Shown: positions 1 to 10,125 of the stretch, in pieces | Position numbering within the stretch: position 1 is the first letter of the stretch | Layout: each line of letters starts with the position of its first letter | Translations under genes and position numbers: made by a program | Notes under the pieces: generated by a model | The model's database searches: none | What the model saw: only the letters and a program-made list of their open reading frames with translations | Told to the model about the DNA's origin: nothing | From: Schistosoma haematobium | Lineage: Eukaryota > Platyhelminthes > Trematoda > Strigeidida > Schistosomatidae | Direction of reading: 5' to 3' | Assembly (NCBI RefSeq): GCF_000699445.3 | Contig: NC_067196.1 | Span: 7,621,616-7,685,615 of the forward strand | DNA length: 64,000 nt

Positions 1-656
1 TGTTGCTAATGGTGTCTGGCCAATGGATCCGAAGTATTTTACGTAGACAACTGTTAATAAGCACCTGTATTTTCTGGATTATGGCTTTCGTAGTTCTCCA
101 GGTTTCTGCCCCATACAGTAGAACTGTCTTGACATTCGTATTGAAAATTCTGACCTTGGTGTTGGTTGAATTTTGGTTTGAGTTCCAGATGTTCTTCAAT
201 TGTAAGTATGCTACTCTTGCTTTACCGATTCGTGCCTTCACATCTGCATCAGATCCACCGTGTTCATCAGTAATGTTGCTCAGATATGTAAGGGTTTTTA
301 CATTTTCCAAATCTTCTTTGTCAAGTGTGATTCGATTGTTGCATGTTGTGTTTTATCGAAGAATCTTGCTTTTCTCTTAGTGTATGTTGAGACCTACTGC
401 TGCTGAGGCTGCGGCTACACTGGTCGTCTTCTGGATTTGTTGTTGTGTGTGCGACAGAAAAGCCAAATCTTCTGAGAAGTCTAAATCCTCCAGCTGCATC
501 CCATCTGTCCACTGTATCACATTCTTCCTGCCAGATGTTGACGTCTTCATAATCCAGTCGATCACCAGAAGAAAGAGAAAAGGTGAAAGCAAGCAACCTT
601 GTCTAACACTGGTCTTTACCTCAAACAAGTCTGTCAATTGTCCTCTTTATTAGGAG
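1..656 (-). pseudogene. RTE-type LINE (family A) reverse transcriptase fragment
   Basis: This is part of a non-LTR retrotransposon reverse transcriptase, read on the minus strand and cut off by the window start. From 637 downward the frame gives VRQGCLLSPFLFLLVIDW, the conserved RT block before the active site. FSEDLAFLSHT follows, where related copies would have FADDLALLSHT, so the first catalytic Asp position reads Glu. Further down the coding frame changes at least twice: an A-to-S-to-S Ala-rich stretch, then the IWN-type C-terminal region below position 300. The product is not translatable as one protein. Sequence at 1-300 is clearly homologous to the copies at 18728 and 44393 (same LLYG-ETW region on the opposite strand). 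This is a dead copy of the LINE family that ends in (TAAG)n elsewhere in the window. Confidence 0.8.
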
Positions 657-1186
657 TAATAAATCAAAAACCTAGAAAGAAAACTTTTGCATGATATTTA
701 ATAAGGAACCTGTAATGTCTATAAGATACGAAATATTTGTTTTCCCTCTTTTAACATCCTAAATGTTTGAGTGATATACATCAAGGAAAAAATCCTTACT
801 GTTTAATTAATTAACTGTGACATGTGAAGATTTAAAAAAATATTGAAGTAAGCTAGCTGTTATACATTGAGTGTAATTCCTCAATCAAGGGCCTTTTTTT
901 GGTAAATCCCCATATATATCTTAAATGATATATTTTTCATGATCAAATAATAAATGTATAGTACTTTTTGACATTGAATGGTACTTCAATTTTTTTTTTG
1001 TGATCAGCCCATAAAAATCATCTATAAGAAATCAAGGAAACTATCAAAGTAAATGTGAAGTACTTTAAAGATTAAATAAGGACTATTTGTCAAAAAATAT
1101 ATATATCATGATTTATAATTGACTATACCGATGAATGATATTATAATTAGCTTAAATTATAAAGCTGAAAACTGGATTGTATCATA
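657..1186. other. AT-rich spacer
   Basis: I see no coding frame, tRNA or structured repeat here beyond short poly-T and TA runs. Confidence 0.5.
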
Positions 1187-1189
1187 CAC

Positions 1190-1669
1190 ATCATATAAAT
1201 AATAGAACAACATATATAAGCGAACACTTGTTTTCAATTAGATCGTCATCAGGCTTTATTCTAATAAACATGAATATTTATACGAAAATGTTAAACCAAT
1301 CAAAGCAATATATGGGTCATTATTCACAATGAAATAGAATAGGTCACCACACATAATAAGTAAAAATACAAGTTGATAGTAAGAAGACAAGTGTACTGTT
1401 AGTAGTAAGAATAATAAAATACGATAACAAAAGTCTTATCAATAGTTAAACGTTGGAAATAGAAGGTCAAACATGGGTAAATAGACTTGGAATAGTCAAC
1501 ACAAAACATTAAAATCATTACGTAATAAGATGTGTGTAAATAATTAGATAGTGAAGAATACAAAAGGAAAGAGGCGAAAAATTACAAACAAATACTAGAT
1601 GTGAAAATAAGGCTAATGATAACAAAAATAAAATAAAACGAATAATAATAATTTTTTAAAAATCGTTAG
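1190..1669 (-). mobile_element. PLE family 2 3' region with hammerhead-like core
   Basis: This AT-rich tract lies directly downstream (minus strand) of the PLE endonuclease fragment at 1670-1888 and is taken as the 3' part of the same element. Near its far end, 1246-1252 reads CUGAUGA on the minus strand, and 1232-1235 reads GAAA. The bases between could form a short imperfect helix II (CGAU/AUUG), but then the GAAA box would be displaced. Helices I and III are weak. PLEs are known to carry hammerheads in their terminal repeats, so this is a plausible decayed one, not a proven ribozyme. Confidence 0.35.
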
Positions 1670-1888
1670 TTAAGTTATAACTGACCATGGGAGGAATAGG
1701 GGGGTTACGAATTTCTTCTGTATACATAAATTGGGGTTATATGTACAAATTCCTATGGCTTCAGCTATATGTAGAAGGCGGGAACGAACTCCGTTGGGAA
1801 ATGATGAAGGTATACGATAGACCACTCGAAATGATTTCGACTTATCTACAGCATGACCGCTATCAATGTGATATGCCAAGATATACAT
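1670..1888 (-). pseudogene. Penelope-like element GIY-YIG endonuclease, C-terminal fragment (family 2)
   Basis: The 72-codon frame contains HIDSGHAVDKSKSFRVVY, then RLLHIAEAIGI and NPNLCIQKKF. This order (H-x-DSGH-x-VD, F-x-VVYR, LLHIAEAI, P-x-LC-x-QK) is the C-terminal half of the GIY-YIG endonuclease domain that follows the reverse transcriptase in Penelope-like elements. In full elements this domain nicks target DNA. The GIY and YIG strands at its N-terminus are missing, so the copy is 5' truncated. Its sequence is clearly different from the PLE fragments at 26.8 and 20.1 kb, indicating a separate family. Confidence 0.75.
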
Positions 1889-2425
1889 AATAGTATTTAT
1901 ACAATATCATTTAATGCCTATATTGTTGTATAGTAATCAACAGGATTGACTAATACCTTTGTTATAAGAATATATACAGTAAATAATGAAACAAGTCAAT
2001 AATTCAGCTTGGATATATATATAGTAAATTATATTCATATTAAGATGTTAAAAAAAACACAAGTTGAATGAAGAAATATTCTTCTTCAATTAGTTCCTTA
2101 TCAAAACTCTAAATTCATTCAGAATTTCATTCATTTAATGTTTCCTTGTTAGGTCTATAGATATTACTTAATTGATTAGTGATATGAATTCGTTACAAAC
2201 TTTCTCAATATTTTCAATATATTTATTCAGCTTTAATTTAGAATATCATCTTATGTAATTTGTCATTCTTCTTAATAATATAATAGTTTAGTTTTTATGA
2301 CATTCATTTTATTAATTACATACTATTACTACTAGAAAAAATATGGATATTGGATTACTTATCATCAAACTTAGTCAATCCATTATATGTGAAAATTATA
2401 TTTGAAATAATCTCAGCGATTGAGA
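1889..2425. other. AT-rich spacer
   Basis: Nothing recognisable; the composition is dominated by A/T runs. Confidence 0.5.
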
Positions 2426-2427
2426 TT

Positions 2428-2480
2428 TAAATAATTCCAACGTTTTGTCCAGCTAACTTGTCTGGACTTCTTCAGGGTAA
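2428..2480 (-). ncRNA. Degenerate hammerhead-type core (PLE terminal-repeat type)
   Basis: On the minus strand 2475-2469 reads CUGAAGA, matching the CUGANGA core. One unpaired A and a perfect 6-bp helix II follow: GUCCAG at 2467-2462 pairs with CUGGAC at 2452-2447. The second core strand then reads AAAAC instead of GAAAC, so the catalytic G12 position is changed. It runs directly into GUUGG, which would leave a minimal helix III. Only about two clean pairs of helix I remain. I infer an inactivated relic of a PLE-type hammerhead. Confidence 0.4.
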
Positions 2481-2709
2481 TAGTCAAAATCAAAATCATC
2501 AAAGAAATATATAATTTCTATTTACTCGGCGCACGATTTCTGTCAAGCTATTCGTTCTAATCTTGACGAATATTTGTATAAATTAGTGAATTCATGTTGT
2601 TATGTAATGAATCTTTTATAATTAACCGATTATATAATATTGTTTTTAGACCGAATTTCACATTAGATGAACTTCTAAATGATTTTAGAGGAAAGATTGT
2701 AAATTTAAT

Positions 2710-3338
2710 AGTTGAATTCATGAGTCAATTGAAGCTTAATCAACATGCAAAACCTGGAAGCACAGGATGGTCATTTCGTCCTATTGTAGGACTCCTCAGT
2801 ATTGCACATCCAAGATCCTACACGAGGGGTTCGAATAGATCATGGAGGCTCACTCTTAAGAAGATTCATACCAGTATGAAACAACTGTTGAAATTACTAC
2901 AATCTTCACAAAAACCCTACTGATACTAATCAACATATGCTCACTGGTGAATGGCTTGAAGATGTATATAGTGGAGTTCTAGTGAGAACTAGTGACCAGT
3001 GGAGTTCAACCGGGTCAGTTGTGAGATAGGGACTCACTGATAACAATGGTGGATGTGTCGCTCAATTTCGTGGATTAGTTGAAGTTAGACATTAACACCG
3101 TTGGATGCCGGTTGTCTCAATGGTTTAGTTGGTTAAGCGGCTGGCGTGAGACTGATAAGTCCTGAGTTCGGATCCCGCGAGGTGGGGTCCTGGATGGACA
3201 CTGCTGAAGATTTCCACAATGAGACGAAATGGCCGTCCAGTGCTTCCAGGTTTTCCATAGTGGTCTAGCTTCAATTGACTCATGATCTTCATTGTTGATA
3301 TTAAATTAATATAATATCCACAAAAACCCCTTTCTGAT
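2710..3338 (+). mobile_element. SINE-B inverted composite
   Basis: An antisense piece (2710-2860) covers the tail, the ribozyme region and the start of the tRNA-like part. A sense tail then joins (near 2895-2925) straight into the 5' end of another sense unit (ACTGATACTAATCAAC), giving a head-to-tail junction. The sense unit has box A TGGTTTAGTTGG at about 3120 and box B AGTTCGGATCC at about 3164. Its ribozyme region at 3207-3253 has CUGAAGA and GAAA, but helix II is degraded. The tail ends in CCACAAAAACCCCTTTCTGA. Confidence 0.85.
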
Positions 3339-4320
3339 TAAAATATCATAAAGTTGACGAAGTATCATTTATTTAGTGTTAATTTTATTCTTAACTGCAA
3401 AACAGATTACTTTATAGATTTGATGAGGAATGTGTTAAACAGATAATATTTTTCGTCCAACTTATGGTTTTAATTGCATTCTTATAGAATTTATTCATCA
3501 TACATAAGAGACATTGATTAAAACAGTAAAATTTGAATAACTTCTAATATTCCTATTAATTTTGCGGAAAGATAAAAACTGGTTCAAATCTTCCCAATAT
3601 GGATGTTAATGACTGTGATTAATCAGTCCCCAACTGGAATATGTTTATTCTGTACTAATTACCTGGATATTGTCATTTAGGTAGAGGTATGTTTATTCAA
3701 ATTCTAGATTCCATTGCTAAATACCACTACACTTTAATGAAAATATTTATTACGGATTGATAAAATCATGACAAATAGACTCAAAATAAACAAAAACACC
3801 AGTAGAGACTGATTCATACTAATCCTAATTCATCAACAACAGGAAGACTCAACCACACAGAGTTAATATATATATATATATATATATCCTATTTGAACAC
3901 ATGAATATCTATATGAACTCAGCAACCCAATAACTAACGCGCTGAGAGTTCAGATCAAGTCCCGAAGAGTACATCAATACAAAGATATAAATAGCACTTT
4001 AAATATTCATGTGTACACTTTATATATTGATTATATATCATAGTTGTATAATTCAATTTCCATTATAATTATTAAAATAACTAATTAAAGCATATGGATG
4101 AATCTAGTTTAGACAAAATATAATTAAATCTATGATAATGAGAGATTTATACAAACAAAGGGATTACATTATTACTTTTTATTTTTCTTAACTCTTAATT
4201 ATCTTTACTTCACACACACACACACACAAAATAGTTAATAACGGAAAGAAAAACAACATAGTGATTCTTAATGAATTTTATTATGTTTAGATAAATAATA
4301 ATGTAATTTCATACACAGTT
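3339..4320. other. Spacer with (AT)n and (CA)n microsatellites
   Basis: The spacer holds an (AT)n run at 3866-3887 and a (CA)n run at about 4212-4227. No coding frame stands out. Confidence 0.6.
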
Positions 4321-5165
4321 CCCTTTATCATTTTGAAAAGAGCAAGATCAATGATTCTAGCAGAATAGCATAAATCCATTCTTATTTTGTAGGTTCTCGT
4401 CAGCTGCTTACAACCTGTGATATTTAAAAACATGATTACATAATGGGTTTAAATTACATACATGAGAGGGTTTCGTTGGAAGTTATGTGGAAGACATATT
4501 CGTATGGTATAGCAAGGGTGTAAATAAATCTAATAGACTGAATATTGTAAATATATATCCCTTGTGTGAAAGATCATTCTACAACATTGATTATGATAAC
4601 AGTTCAGAGGGCCAGGAACAAGTGATTGCACAATGAGTAAACATTGATAGGAATGTAGTGAGTAGTGCTCAGTTGATAAAACACGATTATTAATTTGAAA
4701 GATAGTTGAAGTAAAACTCAGTGATGTAGTTGATGCAAGAAAGAGTTTAAAGGAAAAGAAAAAAAATTATCAGAACAAGAGGAAGAAAGACTAAACATTG
4801 CGATCATCAAATATCTCCTTGATACAGGACATCAGGTAGATACCCTGCAATCCTTTGAGGTGATTAGTAAACAACCAATCTCCAGTCTTCTGACGCCATT
4901 GCTATTAAACGCCAAAAACCTGACATGTGTTCAAAAGGAGATGGTTATTAATTTTTCCTCGTCTTGGTGACTAATATTCCTTCGCTGCATCTTAAAAATC
5001 CTCTCATGTAAGTAATTTAAACCCATTATGTAATTATGATTTTTAAATATCACATGCTGTAAGCAGCTGACAAGAACCTACGAAATAAGAATGAATTCAT
5101 GCTATTCTACTACAATATTTGTTCTTACTTTATTCAAAATCATGTAATTATTTAATGAAGTGGAT
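4321..5165 (+). mobile_element. Penelope-like element fragment with inverted terminal repeats
   Basis: The arms at 4321-4480 and 4991-5165 are reverse complements of each other with moderate divergence. Each contains a hammerhead-like core next to GAACCUA. On the plus strand the right arm has CUGACAAGAACCUACGAAA at about 5069; the left arm, read on the minus strand, has CUGACGA but AAAA in place of GAAA. Between the arms, 4801-4950 encodes a GIY-YIG endonuclease C-terminus: IIKYLLDTGHQVDTLQSFEV then SKQ, with a frameshift before AIAIKRQKPDMC. PLEs are known to carry direct or inverted pseudo-LTRs, which fits. The reverse transcriptase region is missing. Confidence 0.65.
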
Positions 5166-5431
5166 TACAGATATAAAACATAGGTATATGTATTAATCCT
5201 ATACTGTTATTTTTTCTTAAAAAAAGAAAAAATCCCGAGGTCAATAATTTTCACGTACGAAAACGAAAACCACTAAAAGAAAATAGGAAAAAAATACCTA
5301 ACCAGTTATGTAACAAGTAGGATTAGGGAAAAAATGACATAGCTTAGCAATCTGCTTATTATTTTTTTAGTTATGATTCTGTTAATCCAATTTCGTTATT
5401 CAAACTTCAATAATAATAATAATAATGTAAG
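5166..5431. other. AT-rich spacer
   Basis: No feature is seen apart from an (AAT) run near 5410-5426. Confidence 0.5.
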
Positions 5432-5665
5432 GTTTTAACATATTTCAATGGTTAAGATCATCAGTCAGTTGAAGTGCGAAACCAGTAGGTCCAGGGTTCG
5501 AATCTCGCAAGGGGTGAGGACGTGGATGCGCACTGCCGAAGAGTCCCACATTAGGACGAAACGGCTGTCCAGTGCTTCCAGGTATTCCATGGTGGTCTAG
5601 CTTCAACTGACTCATGATCTTAACCATTGAAATTACTATAATATCCACAAAACCCATCTGATTTT
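5432..5665 (+). mobile_element. SINE-B, short antisense tail joined to sense unit
   Basis: A 40-base antisense tail (GGTTAAGATCATCAGTCAGT) joins at about 5471 to a sense unit that starts inside the tRNA-like part; box B GGTTCGAATCT is at about 5497. The ribozyme core reads CCGAAGA, not CUGANGA (U4 changed), with helix II GUCC/GGAC and GAAAC kept. Helix I (GCACUG/CAGUGC) is perfect, so a single substitution separates it from the consensus ribozyme. Confidence 0.85.
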
Positions 5666-5889
5666 AACAAATTGTTAATTTTAAAAAATACAATGTACTT
5701 AAATGATTTTCTGAGAAATTTTTATAAGTAAGGAGTCTTTTTGAATACTACATTACATGACTTGAAGTATTGATTAAATTCAGAAAGTACTCAGATAATC
5801 ATTTGGCTTCTCATCAATATTTACCATAAACTTAATTAATTTAATGAAAACAAGAACAATGAACATGGTAGAATGATATAAATCTATGA

Positions 5890-6065
5890 GTATAGAGTTG
5901 TGGAAATTGTCGAGTTTTATTGAAATCATGAACGGATCAATGTTAGATCTGTAAGCACTGAATGACTACTTCATCCTAGTATGGGACTCCTCAGCAGTCC
6001 GCATCCACGACCTCGTATGTTGGAATCGAACTCAATTCAATAATACTCAGAACTCCATAATGATG
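5890..6065 (-). mobile_element. SINE-B, degenerate antisense copy
   Basis: ATCATGAACGGATCAATG, GGGACTCCTCAGCAGTCCGC and an eroded box B mark this as an old copy of the subfamily whose tail ends in ATCAATCGGTTCATGATC. The ribozyme core is destroyed. Confidence 0.6.
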
Positions 6066-6130
6066 ATTATCGTGAGCTCTCTAGTAACTGAAGGCCCTCA
6101 ATTCACTTCCAACGTGAAGAGTAGTAGATG

Positions 6131-7989
6131 TGCACCACTAAATAGTCTTATAATACGAATCTATTTAATTTGTGTCTTCTCTTTAGATACATTCAATCCA
6201 CAAATAATGGTGCTAATTATTTAAAACCTATTAGACAAGTACTATTATTAATTGCTGAATATCCATTTCATTAATTCATATACTGACTAGCAAAACGTTG
6301 AGCAGATTCATATTAAGGTGACTGTCCATAGTTTAATAGATGAATTCTAACTACCTAAGTACTGTAAAATATGTAGATCAATGATAATCTCTTGGTTTTA
6401 TTTAATTTTACGGCATGGGAGAAACAGAGCTAATTATATGTTAACACCATGATCATCTCCCATGAAATATTGAGTTCATATTTACTACCATTATGTACTA
6501 AATAAATACAGTTTCATCAATGCAAAAACATAACCAGTAATTCATGAGATAAAAAAACTGTATGTCAGTTGTCTTGACAACATATTTGTTATTTATGGTA
6601 ATTACTGATATTCTGCTCAAACATTCAATCACGGTTGACATTAAGTAACCGGCCTATATGATTCCCTACCACCCCTTTTAAAAAAATTGTGGGGTGTGAA
6701 TGAAAAATTTAGGTATCATTGATTGGTGGACTTGTTTTGCAAGTGTGTGCTCAAGTGATAATGAACAAACATTTTGTTACCTTTAATAATTTTGTGATTG
6801 GTCGTAAACTGTTCATCTTTGTAATCTGATTAGTTGAAATCGAAATCACATCTGGAGCTGTGATTGGATACCAGAATTTTCATTTTTTACATTTGAAATT
6901 TAATGATAATGAATAATTTTTTTTGTGTAATCTTAGTCTTGAAAAAAATTTAGACTTTTGAAGAAAAAGACACCAACTTAATTGCATTACCATGCAATCC
7001 TACTGTTAGTGAATGTGTATTGGGATCAATTTTTGTTTTCCGATCAAGTATACCTTGAATTGAAGTCGTTAGTTATCGGAACAGGAATAATCATATGTAT
7101 CCCAGTAAAAGAAAGTTTTTGGGAAAAAGCATCTGTAAACCGGTTTGAATATTTGATAATAGTGATTACTGAATGAGGTCGGTAGTCAAATATTTAATAC
7201 CAAATTAATAAACAAATTATCACCAAAGTGTGTGCATAGGCTTTTTTGTAACACACGGTGTGTTAATGGGAAAAAGAAATCAACATATCAATAAATCATC
7301 ATGATAAATTACTGGTTGCAATATGTATAATTCAGGTGAACCAACCGTAGACGATCATTTAATGAACTGACTTTGACAGTATATGAAAGTAGTAATAAAT
7401 TTTCCGAAAAAGACACTTAATATTTAGTAAAGGATTATTTTGTAAATGTTCATTCATAATGAGAATTAGACAACGTTAGATTTAAATGTGGTTAAATTGT
7501 AAAAGTCCATTGAAACGGCTTATTGTGTTCACTTGTAAATTATTTGTAGTTCTGTATTTTAAAATTAATTTTTTGGTCGTAATAAAAACTAGTTTGTTTA
7601 ATCAGTCATTTAAAATATTCCTATTAAAATGTACTCAAAATGTACTTTTATTAGATAGTTTACAAATGTGTTACTAAAACATGAACGCTAATCACATTAT
7701 TTTCAATATAAAATTACTAGATTAGTCTTCATTAGATGACAAAATCTTGTCTAAGTTTTCTTAACCTTTATATCTAATAAACGTTAGAAACAAGTTTACG
7801 AATACATGAACGATAATCGCTTTTCCACTATTAATCTCTAAGGGATATCTAAATTCATGAGACATTAATAAGTGCTTAATCACTTGACCTTTGCGGCGGA
7901 AAAGTAGTAGATAAAAAATAATGGAAATCAAATTGTGGGTGGCCCTGAAAAGGGCCTTTACTCGTTCTCGCGGTCGAACGTCATCACTA
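6131..7989. other. Unassigned unique sequence
   Basis: No protein family is recognised. Several open frames of 60-64 codons are present, but they have AT-driven composition. Three GATTGG (inverted CCAAT) motifs lie at about 6720, 6797 and 6864, which could be promoter debris or chance. The region borders the 3' end of the FAR1-type transposon gene and may hold the rest of that element, but I could not find terminal inverted repeats. Confidence 0.4.
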
Positions 7990-9212
7990 TTAGTTTGTAA
8001 TGGCGCCACAGATAGGACAGTGCACTGCTCGTACGTTCGGCGATGGGTCGTAGGCACAGAAGGTATGAAACATTGCTTCACATCTACAGAAAACCCAACC
8101 AACCGCATCACCGGTTTCACACGGAGGCTGCGCAAGATTACAGATGTCGCAGAGTCGATTCTCGTCATGCTCTTCTTCATTTTCGATGTCCCGTTCAGTT
8201 AACTCTTCCGAGTTAATAGAAATTACTTCCTCCTCATCGTTACTGAGCGTTTCATCCAAATCAACAGTTCCTCGTTGTATAAACGGCACTGCTACGTTAG
8301 TCGAGGTTCTTGAAAGGGTGTACGAATGCTGTTCTCCATGTAAGTTTACTGGCGTTGTTGGTAGTCTACCGTGAACTATGAAGTCATGAAGTGAACTGCA
8401 TTGTTCCTCCGACATTCGCCTGATTAACGCTATCACCGCATTCTTCATGCTTGGCTGACTCAGTTGCATTGGGAAATAATTTTCAACTGCAATATGAGTC
8501 AGATAACCATCATAGTGTAACCACCTGTCACAAATTGACTGTACGTTCACATCGGTGTTACTGTGTGTGCAGTAAGCCAATACGTGACGGCATGGTAATC
8601 CGTTTTCAATGAAGAATGGACACGAGCACCGGCTAGTGTCGACGTGTACGTAGTACGTCCCCGTGGCGTCCCATAAGATTGGTAAGCAAAATTCCTGATG
8701 TGGAATGCAGCGGTACCGGAAATCAGCAGCGGTCTCACAGTTTCAAACTCCCCATCCGTTAACCTGCGCATCCATGAATTACCCTGGTACCTCAGGGAAT
8801 TGCACTCGTGATTGTGATGTACATTCCCACGTACAACAGTCCAATAGCCGTCTATAATCTTACAAAACATAAATGCTGGACATTGGGTGTTCATAGAAGC
8901 CCTTCATTAAAAAAAATTATAAAACAATTTACCAAATTACCTCCTCCGTCTAATACGTTGTGACGAACCGCTAGATCTTATACGCCCATTTCGCCAACAC
9001 ACAAATTTAATGTAGGATTTTTGATCTCTGCCAATATGCGAATCTCTCACTACATAATGACTGTAAGTCGATCTTTCAAAATTTGTGATAGTGGTCTTTA
9101 ACGCTTCAACCGATGGAAACGCAACCAGAAACAAGGTAGTCAAAAAGACTTCCTCCATTTCCGTTACGTGAGAAACACCAGCGCTCGTACTCGGCACGTT
9201 ACTCTGCTCCAT
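7990..9212 (-). pseudogene. FAR1/MULE-type transposase-derived gene with SWIM and RING-like domains, DDE core deleted
   Basis: Exon 1 starts at ATG 9212 and encodes a FAR1/MULE-type N-terminus (FxxV--Y--FVCWRNGR--RRRR). A 39-nt GT-AG intron (8940-8902) joins it in frame to exon 2, which continues with CPAFMF, a W-V pair and HHNHEC; this is the end of a WRKY-GCM1-like FAR1 zinc domain. Downstream, a different frame (open from 8742) gives a SWIM finger, CSCPFFIENGLPCRHV, then about 140 residues and a C-terminal RING-like finger. The latter has CDIC, CRC, FHTFC and CPIC before the stop at 7990. Mutator-like transposases usually have several hundred residues, including a DDE catalytic core, between the FAR1 and SWIM parts. 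Here fewer than 50 codons separate them and the frame shifts by +1, so the core was deleted. Alternatives are a domesticated DNA-binding remnant, or an unrecognised intron that restores the frame. Confidence 0.75.
8902..8940 (-). other. 39-nt spliceosomal intron in the FAR1-type gene
   Basis: It reads GTAATTTGG...AATGAAG on the minus strand with a T-rich 3' half. Removing it joins AG to G, making an Arg codon, and keeps the FAR1 frame open across the junction. Leaving it in gives an immediate TAA. Introns of 30-40 nt are typical of the 5' ends of schistosome genes. Confidence 0.8.
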
Positions 9213-9818
9213 AATGACGATTGAGATTGTGCTTCGTCGACAAGTACTGATAATTTATAACAATTTTCAAGACATAACTAACCAATTAAATCTAATTTTT
9301 GGAACTAGCCATTTCATTGGACGAAACACGGGATGAAAAATATTGTAATTTGGGGTTGGAAAATTTTTTTTAAAAAAAAAATGGCCGGTCGGACAATATT
9401 ATTCTTCAATCACCGCTGTGAAGCACCTCAATCATGGAACATAAACATGATAATAAGTTTCCGTTTGTTATTACTAATATTTAGTTAGTAACCAACAAAA
9501 AAATGGTGAAATTCTCATCTTACATTTGAAAAGAAACATAAAGTAAGGTTCATATTCATATTTCTAAGTATTTTCTACAATAGATAAGATTAACCGATTT
9601 ATTTTACCTTTAATTTACTTAATACTGAATATAAAGTTGATCGTTTAAAAATAAACCAATGCTTACTCAACTTTGTATTTATTCTATTTAGCCAAGTCGG
9701 TTACTATTAATCTATTGAAATTGAACTTATCTATCTAAGAGGACATAGTTACAAATTATGAACTAGCATGGTAACTGCATAGTATCTATATAATTTCAAT
9801 TGCTCAGTTGGAAAATTC
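9213..9818. other. 5' flank of the FAR1-type gene
   Basis: No coding frame is seen. It contains an A/T homopolymer block at 9362-9380 and ATTGG/CCAAT motifs at about 9283 and 9316 that could belong to a promoter or element terminus. No terminal inverted repeat could be matched to the other side. Confidence 0.4.
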
Positions 9819-9848
9819 TTTTATTTATTTATTTATTTATTTATTTAT
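9819..9848. repeat. (ATTT)n microsatellite
   Basis: Seven uninterrupted TTTA units lie next to the Smα copy that follows. Confidence 0.95.
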
Positions 9849-9884
9849 CATTCTTATATCATTTTCTTTTCTGAAGCTTAATCA

Positions 9885-10125
9885 TTTTTGTAAGCAATGA
9901 TGGATAGTGGCTAGCAATGGAATTCAGGAACGCGTCCTGGATTCCATTGCTAGCCACTATCCATCATTGCTTACAAAAAGCTTATGAATTAAGGCAATAT
10001 CGAGGCATACGCACAGTATGCACATATGCCAATTACAGATTGATCAATTTCAGTCTTATAAATAAATAAATAAAAAAAGCTCAATGGGAAGATACAAGCC
10101 AAACAATACCAAGTGAATTTAATCA
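9885..10125 (+). mobile_element. SM-alpha retroposon, hairpin-forming inverted copy
   Basis: 9885-9929 is antisense and 9935-9979 is sense to the Smα segment GATTCCACTGCTAGCCACTA. The 45-bp arms differ at one position and are separated by 5 bases (ACGCG). The inversion point falls at the hammerhead cleavage site (GCGUC/CUGG). The tRNA-like part and the CUGANGA core are absent. The sense 3' region runs on through AAGGCAATATCGAGGCA, GACTGATCAATT-type sequence and ACCAAGTGAAT, the usual Smα 3' end. Confidence 0.9.

Noticed and set aside
3116..3190. Genuine tRNA gene
   Set aside because: Box A and B are present, but there is no foldable acceptor stem and the segment is the head of SINE-B, repeated at many loci.
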